Assembly (NCBI GenBank): GCA_016124905.1
Contig: WGMV01000013.1
Span: forward strand, 27,334 to 91,333
DNA: 64,000 bases
Direction: 5' to 3'
DNA from: a bacterium
GTDB taxonomy: Bacteria > Pseudomonadota > Alphaproteobacteria > Rickettsiales > RI-342
The notes under the pieces: model-generated
Told to the model about the DNA's origin: nothing
What the model saw: only the letters and a program-made list of their open reading frames with translations
Database searches by the model: none
Position numbers and translations under genes: made by a program
Part shown: positions 58,746-64,000 of the stretch, one piece after another
Numbering within the stretch: the first letter of the stretch is position 1
Layout: each line of letters begins with the position of its first letter

Positions 58746-59627
58746 ATGCTGAAAAAAGCCTGGAATTACATTAGCCTCGTTATCATTCTGATTTTATTTA
58801 TTCTTTCTGCTGGCATAACCCTTATTGATATGCTTGGCATAGGGCTTTACAGAACGAAGGGTGTGGAGGCATTGGCGCGATATCATGGCCAGCACACATT
58901 CGATAAAAACAAAGAGGGTACCTCTATCAGTCCTTTTCATGTGGTTGCTTATTCGTTTTTTTCCGATGGAAAGAAATACCGCTTTATAAAGGTCGCGAAT
59001 TCCAAACAGAAGCATCAACAAACTGAACTGGCGCCTTTCTGGAAAAAATTGCAGCCAGACGATCAGTTTCAGGTGATTTATCTACCCAAACACCCCAAGA
59101 GCCATTTTATCGTGGGACTTCATGACCCACGTTACGCAGAACCCAACTATTTTATTCTTCCTGCTATAGGCATGGGCATGTTTAGCAGTGCCGTGGGGTT
59201 GATGATTTGGAACAGAAGAAGAAGAGCTTTCTTTCATCTATGCAGCTCCCTGCTTATTTTTAGCTATATTTCATTAGGCTTTTATCTTAGCCATCATGGC
59301 CTGGAGGATATTGTCGTATTCTGCTTCTTGATGTTGATGTGCGGCTTGCATGGTTATTCCGCCTGGAAAAAACACTTCATTTCTGATGAAGCGGCGAAAC
59401 CCGCTGACGCGTTCATTACTCATATCGATGACAGATTTGAACTCAGCACGTTAGGGTATGTGCGTCAATATACCTATCAATTTACACCTACTAATGGTGA
59501 AAAGGTTGAAGACATGCAGACCGTGCAATTGCTTCTTAGCCGTAAACTATCCGTAGGAGACAAAATTGCCATTCTGTATGATGAACGCCTGCCTTCCAAG
59601 CATGTATGCATTGGCAAGGATGAATGA
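58746..59627 (+). CDS. DUF3592-like membrane protein
   Basis: 293 residues. An N-terminal span (YISLVIILILFILSAGITLI) is followed by an extracytoplasmic-type beta domain (about 55-135: VVAYSFFSDGKKYRFIKVAN, DDQFQVIYLPKHPKSHFIV). Three more spans follow (about 140-225), then a second beta domain of the same type (YVRQYTYQFTPTNGEKVEDM, VGDKIAILYDERLPSKHVCI). The DUF3592 unit therefore occurs twice. A/T-rich relative to neighbours. Function unknown. Confidence 0.7.
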   Translation: MLKKAWNYISLVIILILFILSAGITLIDMLGIGLYRTKGVEALARYHGQHTFDKNKEGTSISPFHVVAYSFFSDGKKYRFIKVANSKQKHQQTELAPFWKKLQPDDQFQVIYLPKHPKSHFIVGLHDPRYAEPNYFILPAIGMGMFSSAVGLMIWNRRRRAFFHLCSSLLIFSYISLGFYLSHHGLEDIVVFCFLMLMCGLHGYSAWKKHFISDEAAKPADAFITHIDDRFELSTLGYVRQYTYQFTPTNGEKVEDMQTVQLLLSRKLSVGDKIAILYDERLPSKHVCIGKDE

Positions 59628-60086
59628 TCAATTATTCGGAGACATCCTTATCAGCATGTTGATAAAAATGAAGGGCGGTATCCACCACATGCCTTGTTGT
59701 AAATACCCGGCAATCCTTCTGTTTTCTTCAGGTGCCAGTGACTCCGTTCCATCAATGATGCTAATGACGGGTTTTTCAGCGTCATAGCGGACTTTCACTT
59801 TCGTACCCTTGGGATAGAGATTCGCAACTAGCCCTTTGACCGATGCAATGATTTTATGCTTTTTGCCATTCGAATCCTCATAAGTGTAGGTTACCAAGGT
59901 CGATTTATTTACATTACTTAGCTGTTTTACTCTCAATATCTTTGCTTCTGCCGTTGAACCGCCAACAGTAAGCCTCTCATAGCGGTCCGCACGTTTTTTT
60001 AAATTTTCACCGCTATACCATGCAATGGGCACAGTAATAATGCTTGCGATGCCTGAAAATATAAGTGTAGCCATAACATCGTTCAT
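59628..60086 (-). CDS. DUF3592-like membrane protein, short
   Basis: 152 residues. N-terminal span (MATLIFSGIASIITVPIAWY), one DUF3592 beta unit (STLVTYTYEDSNGKKHKIIA, GTKVKVRYDAEKPVISII) and a C-terminal span (QGMWWIPPFIFINMLIRM). Its stop abuts that of the convergent 293-residue gene, with no base between. Both carry the V-x-Y-x-Y-x-D/T-G-K/E...VxYDxxxP pattern, which suggests common origin followed by inversion. A/T-rich. Confidence 0.7.
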   Translation of the reverse strand: MNDVMATLIFSGIASIITVPIAWYSGENLKKRADRYERLTVGGSTAEAKILRVKQLSNVNKSTLVTYTYEDSNGKKHKIIASVKGLVANLYPKGTKVKVRYDAEKPVISIIDGTESLAPEENRRIAGYLQQGMWWIPPFIFINMLIRMSPNN

Positions 60087-60144
60087 ATGGATGCTCGCAT
60101 TTATTGTGCCATCATCAAGGATAAACCGGTTTCATAATCATTCC

Positions 60145-60534
60145 TTACCACCTGCCCTTGCGACGGTTCCAGGCATAGAGGCATTCAGCGAGGAGGTTAT
60201 AGGCGTGGTGGGCCAGCCAGCGGATGCCGGGGAGTGAGATGAGGGTGGCCAGCCAAACCTCGCCGGGGGTGCGGCGCCAAATCTCCGCAAATGCGGAAGT
60301 GCCGACAAACAGGCGTCCCTGAGCATCACGCGCGTGCAGCTTTTTGCGGACCATATCCAGACTGGCGCCATGAGCGGCCAATGCATCCGGCTCGAGGTTG
60401 ATATCGCGGAACTCGATGTCGCCTGCTTTGACAGCGCGGAGCAGCTTGTTTTTCTGCCGGTTGATGCCCGTATCGCAAACAGGGCAGCGTGTATTGTAAT
60501 AGACCGTCAAAAGGGGCGCGGATGGAAGATTCAT
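60145..60534 (-). CDS. DUF393 (DCC family) thiol-disulfide oxidoreductase-like protein
   Basis: 129 residues. Thioredoxin-like start LTVYYNTRCPVCDTGI with CxxC (residues about 17-20), then INLEPDALAAHGASLDMVRK, GRLFVGTSAFAEIWRRTPGE and a C-terminal amphipathic region ending YAWNRRKGRW. The DCC family is widespread and its partner unknown. Monocistronic, divergent from the antiporter gene. Confidence 0.85.
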   Translation of the reverse strand: MNLPSAPLLTVYYNTRCPVCDTGINRQKNKLLRAVKAGDIEFRDINLEPDALAAHGASLDMVRKKLHARDAQGRLFVGTSAFAEIWRRTPGEVWLATLISLPGIRWLAHHAYNLLAECLYAWNRRKGRW

Positions 60535-60677
60535 AGTATTTCCTTATGCCGCTTTTGATAAGCTTTTGCCCTCATGCGACAGGAGGCCTTGCGGATTGCG
60601 CGGCGTGCCTGATATTATTATACATGCTCTACATTCATGCTCCAGCCTGGCGTGAAAGGGCAAATCGAAAGGGCCTC

Positions 60678-62402
60678 ATGGCAATTCACGGCGATCTTCC
60701 CTTATTGACGACATTGACGCTCGGTTTTTCGGCTGCATTCATATGCGGTCTGATTGCCTGCAAATTACGCATGTCACCCATTGTGGGCTATCTGATAGGC
60801 GGCATTCTCATCGGCCCGCACACGCCGGGTGTTATGGCCGATCTCGCCATTGCGCGGCAATTGTCGGAAATCGGCATCATCCTGCTCATGTTCGGCGTGG
60901 GGCTGCATTTTTCCGTAAAAGACCTGATGGAGGTGCGGCATATCGCCCTGCCCGGCGCGATTGCGCAAATCGCCGTGGCGACATTGATGGGCTGTGTGGT
61001 GGCGCATTTCTGGAACTGGCCGGTGATCAGCAGCATGATGCTTGGGCTTGCCCTTTCGGTGGCCAGCACCGTGGTGCTGCTGCGCGCGCTCGAGGAGCAT
61101 CACCTGCTGGAATCCACCAATGGCAATATCGCCATCGGCTGGCTGATTGTGGAAGATATCGCCATGGTGCTTGCGCTGGTGCTGATTCCCGCGCTGGCGG
61201 CGCACCCGGCAGAAAATTTGCAGGCCGACCTTGAGGTGGTCAAGGAAATGGTGCTGGCCATCAGCAAAATGGTGGTGTTTGTGGGTGTGATGTCGCTTGC
61301 TGGCAAGCGGCTTTTTCCGTGGCTGCTGATGAGCGTGGCCAATACGCGATCGCGCGAGTTGTTCACCCTTTCGGTGTTTGCCGTGGCGCTTGGCGTGGCG
61401 CTCTGCGCGGCCAAACTGTTCGGCATCTCTTTTGCGCTTGGCGCCTTTTTCGCGGGGATGATGATTCGTGAATCCGACCTGTCGCTGGAGGCTGCTGAGA
61501 AAGCCCTGCCGATGCAGGATGCCTTTGCGGTGCTGTTTTTCGTTTCCGTGGGCATGCTGTTCAACCCCATGATCCTGCTGGAAAAACCCGTTCAGGTGCT
61601 GTGGGTTGTGGCGATCATCGTCATCGGCAAATCGCTGGCGGCGATGGCCATTATCCTGATGTTCCGCTATCCGTTCAAAACGGCGCTGATTGTTTCCGCC
61701 GGGCTGGCGCAGATCGGCGAATTTTCCTTTATTCTCGCCAATATCAGCGTGGCGCGTAACCTGATTCCCGATGATGGAAGAGACCTGATTCTGGCGGGCG
61801 CGCTGATTTCCATCTCGCTCAACCCCGCGCTGTTTTATGTCAGCCGCCTTCTGCCGGAATGGGTGGCACGGCATCCCCGGCTTTCGCGTTTGCTGAACAT
61901 GCATGACGACAGCTTGTCGCATCTGGAACCGGGGGAAGAAAAATCCTTGAAAGACCTGGTGATTGTGGTGGGGCACGGGCGCGTGGGCAAGCATATCTCA
62001 GCCCATATTCAATCATCCCAGTTTGATCTGGTGGTGGTGGATTCCAACCGGGAACGCATTGAAACGCTGCGCGAGAGCGGCACCCTCGCCATCGCGGGGG
62101 ACGCCACCCAGCCGCTCACCCTGAAAGAGGCGGCCATTCACAAGGCCACGGCCATTCTGGTTGCCGTGCCAAACCCGTTTGAGGCCAGGCACATCGTGAT
62201 GACGGCACGCACCATCAATCCGCACATCAAGGTGCTGGTGCGCGCGCATAATGACGAGGAGATGCAGTATTTCATCGCGCAGCAGGTGGACCTGGCGGTG
62301 ATGGGCCCGCGCGAAGTGGGCCGCCGTATGGTGGAATTTTTATGCGATGCGGCGATAGAATCCCCCTCCAACCCGACCGGTAACAAAAGGAAGCCTTCAT
62401 GA
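60678..62402 (+). CDS. Kef/YbaL type monovalent cation:proton antiporter with RCK domain
   Basis: 574 residues from ATG 60678 (AAAGGG upstream); upstream frame not conserved. The CPA2 antiporter domain starts LRMSPIVGYLIGGILIGPHT and includes LSEIGIILLMFGVGLHFSVK and IAIGWLIVEDIAMVLALVLI; about 12 spans reach residue 390. A TrkA-N/RCK domain follows (VIVVGHGRVGKHISAHIQSS, VVVDSNRERIETLRESG, AIAGDATQP). It exports K+ or Na+ in exchange for H+, gated by the NAD-binding domain. The stop overlaps the MscS gene, so pH/K+ homeostasis and osmotic release are coupled. Confidence 0.92.
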   Translation: MAIHGDLPLLTTLTLGFSAAFICGLIACKLRMSPIVGYLIGGILIGPHTPGVMADLAIARQLSEIGIILLMFGVGLHFSVKDLMEVRHIALPGAIAQIAVATLMGCVVAHFWNWPVISSMMLGLALSVASTVVLLRALEEHHLLESTNGNIAIGWLIVEDIAMVLALVLIPALAAHPAENLQADLEVVKEMVLAISKMVVFVGVMSLAGKRLFPWLLMSVANTRSRELFTLSVFAVALGVALCAAKLFGISFALGAFFAGMMIRESDLSLEAAEKALPMQDAFAVLFFVSVGMLFNPMILLEKPVQVLWVVAIIVIGKSLAAMAIILMFRYPFKTALIVSAGLAQIGEFSFILANISVARNLIPDDGRDLILAGALISISLNPALFYVSRLLPEWVARHPRLSRLLNMHDDSLSHLEPGEEKSLKDLVIVVGHGRVGKHISAHIQSSQFDLVVVDSNRERIETLRESGTLAIAGDATQPLTLKEAAIHKATAILVAVPNPFEARHIVMTARTINPHIKVLVRAHNDEEMQYFIAQQVDLAVMGPREVGRRMVEFLCDAAIESPSNPTGNKRKPS

Positions 62403-63571
62403 AGTTAGACCAATTCACCGATTGGCTGATAACACCGTTTTTTGGCGTCGCCGTATGGGTGTGGGTGGCCCTGCCCATGGCGCTGATCCTGTCGTTTGCC
62501 GTGGCATATTTTATTGTTCACGGCGCCATGTGGTTTATGGAAAAGGCTTTTGAGAAAGCCAGAAAAAAGGAACTTTTTCAGCGCACCATCAAGCCATTGT
62601 TAAGCCCGCTTATCTGGGTGGTGGCGTCTATTCTCTTCAATGTGGTGGATAATTTCCTGCCCATCGATGAAAAGCATATGCACTTTCTCGACCGCGTGGA
62701 AATTCTGTTTCACAGTTTTGCCGTTTCCTGGACAATGGTGCAGTATCTGCATCTGCTGATTGACGGCTATCGCCGCCGGCTGCTCGCGCAGGAGCGCGTC
62801 GCCGCCGCCTCGATGATGCCACTCGTAAAAAAAGGCGCCAATGCGCTGGTGGCCGTGCTGGCTATTCTCTTTATCCTGCAGAATTTCGGCTATGACGTCA
62901 CCGCCATGCTGACGGCCGCCGGGGTCGGCGGTATTGCCGTGGCACTGGCCGGACAAAAAAGCCTGGAAGGGATTTTCGGGGGGCTTTCCATCGCGCTGGA
63001 CCAGCCGGTGCGCGTGGGGGATTTCGGCAATTTCGACAATAAGGTGATGGGCACGGTGGAGGATATCGGGCTGCACGCCTGCCGCATCCGCACGCTGGGG
63101 CAGACGGTGGTGACCATTCCCAACACCATGATGAACAACATGATCATTGAGAATTTCAGCCTGCGGCAGAAATTCTGGTTCAAGCACGTGGTGGGGCTGC
63201 GTTACGACACCTCCCCCGATACGATGCGGCGTATCATCGGCGAGTTCAAAACCATGCTGCTGAAGAACGAGCATGTGATTGACAAGGATGCGCGGGCGCG
63301 CTTTCTTGCGTTTAACGCATCCAGCCTGGATATTGAGCTGTTCGCTTTCGTCAATGCACCGGATTACAGTGCGTTTCTGGAAATACAGGAAGAGCTGCTG
63401 CTGAGCATTATGGATATTGTTAAGCAGGCCGGGGCAGATTTCGCCTTCCCCACGCAGACGCTGGCGGTGGACAGCCTACCGGAAAAGCTGGTTTCCTCCC
63501 TTCAGAAACCGCCAGAGCATCAGCAGGAGCACCCGCAAAGCGAGGTCAGGCGCCTGAACAAGGCCAAGTAA
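62399..63571 (+). CDS. MscS family mechanosensitive ion channel
   Basis: 390 residues. Four N-terminal hydrophobic segments (about 15-165), then the pore helix MLTAAGVGGIAVALAGQKSL (about 170-190), which carries the Gly/Ala-rich packing of TM3. The beta domain follows (LDQPVRVGDFGNFDNKVMGT, VEDIGLHACRIRTLGQTVVTIPNT), then an alpha/beta C-terminus and a polar tail (QHPQSEVRRLNKAK). It opens on hypo-osmotic stress. Its start overlaps the antiporter gene by 4 bp. Confidence 0.93.
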   Translation: MKLDQFTDWLITPFFGVAVWVWVALPMALILSFAVAYFIVHGAMWFMEKAFEKARKKELFQRTIKPLLSPLIWVVASILFNVVDNFLPIDEKHMHFLDRVEILFHSFAVSWTMVQYLHLLIDGYRRRLLAQERVAAASMMPLVKKGANALVAVLAILFILQNFGYDVTAMLTAAGVGGIAVALAGQKSLEGIFGGLSIALDQPVRVGDFGNFDNKVMGTVEDIGLHACRIRTLGQTVVTIPNTMMNNMIIENFSLRQKFWFKHVVGLRYDTSPDTMRRIIGEFKTMLLKNEHVIDKDARARFLAFNASSLDIELFAFVNAPDYSAFLEIQEELLLSIMDIVKQAGADFAFPTQTLAVDSLPEKLVSSLQKPPEHQQEHPQSEVRRLNKAK

Positions 63572-63605
63572 GCATGGCTTAAGCTTTTGGGCCTATGATG
63601 GTTGG

Positions 63606-63758
63606 ATGAGCGATGAAACCAAGCCATCCACCCCATCCACCCCGTCCGCGCCCAAACCGGCACCGGCGAATCTGGGGCCTTTCGGCAATGACGAAGAGGT
63701 CAAAAAGCTCATGAAATACGGGCTGGAACTGCATAATGGCAGGCTGCCGAAGAAGTAG
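63606..63758 (+). CDS. Putative 50-residue Pro-rich peptide
   Basis: Reading MSDETKPSTPSTPSAPKPAP then ANLGPFGNDEEVKKLMKYGL and ELHNGRLPKK. The N-terminal half is disordered (Ser/Thr/Pro); the C-terminal half is helix-like and charged. ATG at 63606 (35 bp after the MscS stop) to TAG at 63758. The GGTTGG sequence upstream is only a weak ribosome site. Composition and ordered end suggest a real small protein, but I recognise no family. Confidence 0.45.
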   Translation: MSDETKPSTPSTPSAPKPAPANLGPFGNDEEVKKLMKYGLELHNGRLPKK

Positions 63759-63790
63759 TTCCTTGCCTTGGCAAGAAACTACTCTTTATT

Positions 63791-64000
63791 GGCTCGCGCT
63801 GCTCGCTATCACGCGCCAATTATGGCGCGGGCCCTCAATGGGCCAGTCGCTGCGCTCCACCTTTGCTGGCTCGCGCGGCTCGCTATCACGCGCCAATAAG
63901 GCGCGGGCCCTCAATGGGCCAGTCGCTGCGCTCCACCTTTGCTGGCTCGCGCGGCTCGCTATCACGCGCCAATAAGGCGCGGGCCCTCAATGGGCCAGTC
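63791..64000. repeat. Tandem R1 palindromic repeat array, cut by the window edge
   Basis: Units of 76-77 bp begin at 63791, 63868 and 63944 (each GGCTCGCGC...). Each has the hairpins CGCGCC-AAT..-GGCGCG and GGCCC-TCAAT-GGGCC and ends GTCGCTGCGCTCCACCTTTG. The third unit is cut at 64000, so the array continues. The second and third units are near identical (CCAATAAGGCGC core); the first has CCAATTATGGCG. Confidence 0.85.

Noticed and set aside
63791..64000. CRISPR array
   Set aside because: Units are contiguous 76-77 bp palindromic repeats without unique spacers and no cas genes are nearby. The same unit occurs singly elsewhere.

Overview
The window reads as a chromosomal segment of a free-living or facultatively host-associated alphaproteobacterium. 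The evidence is gene order (rpmF-plsX-fabH-ihfA-merR; rnpA-yidD-yidC-engB-argB; ppx-rlmE; dnaK-dnaJ; guaB-rsmB), a phasin, a glyoxylate bypass, mitochondrial-type complex I assembly homologues (NDUFAF5- and NDUFAF6-like) and a bactofilin/M23 pair. Base composition is moderately GC-rich with two A/T-richer patches (about 49.3-50.1 kb and 58.7-60.1 kb). I cannot place the genus. There is no rRNA, no insertion sequence, no prophage and no CRISPR array. One tRNA (Pro-GGG) is present.

Layout. 0-8 kb: Fe superoxide dismutase (cut by the left edge), an NDUFAF6-like protein, a tiny membrane peptide, a GNAT-dnaB pair, an exported trypsin-like protease, a phasin, a D,D-carboxypeptidase with a SPOR domain and a tiny exported peptide. 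8-14.5 kb: divergent znuA / znuCB zinc importer, alanine racemase, mlaE-mlaF lipid transport ABC pair, mutY. 14.6-28.5 kb: an Ala/Pro-rich single-span membrane protein, a TAXI binding protein, an orphan ParA with a palindromic upstream site, sua5/tsaC, ppx, rlmE, a long RecJ-like protein, bactofilin with an M23 peptidase, an RsmB-type methyltransferase and guaB. 28.6-36.8 kb: the accessory-looking stretch. Four proteins I cannot assign to a characterised family, plus a DUF4160-like protein, flank the aceB-aceA glyoxylate operon. Three of the four carry hints of enzyme folds: a Cys-His-Asp papain-like triad, a RelA/SpoT-synthetase-like EVQ segment and a PIN-nuclease-like acid pattern. 36.9-44.2 kb: dnaJ, dnaK (with a heat-shock-type promoter), a cNMP-binding/FHA protein coupled to a CHASE2 adenylate cyclase, and an uncharacterised soluble protein. 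44.8-49.3 kb: rnpA-yidD-yidC-engB-argB-mutT. 49.3-52.8 kb: four head-to-tail multi-pass membrane proteins that appear to be diverged paralogues. 52.8-57.9 kb: NDUFAF5-like methyltransferase and comF with start codons only 2 bp apart, then rpmF-plsX-fabH-ihfA-merR. 58-64 kb: tRNA-Pro, L,D-transpeptidase, two DUF3592-like membrane proteins, a DUF393 thiol protein, a YbaL/Kef antiporter overlapping an MscS channel, a 50-residue peptide and a tandem palindromic repeat array running off the right edge.

Working together: many genes serve the envelope (carboxypeptidase, L,D-transpeptidase, M23/bactofilin, alanine racemase, MlaEF, YidC, PlsX/FabH), carbon storage and acetate use (phasin, AceA/AceB), stress (SOD, DnaK/J, MutT, MutY, MscS) and signalling (cyclase plus cNMP/FHA reader).

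The most unexpected signals are (1) two families of intergenic double-hairpin repeats in which copies differ by paired, compensatory changes in the stems, (2) the 28.6-36.8 kb uncharacterised block, and (3) the four-gene membrane paralogue array.
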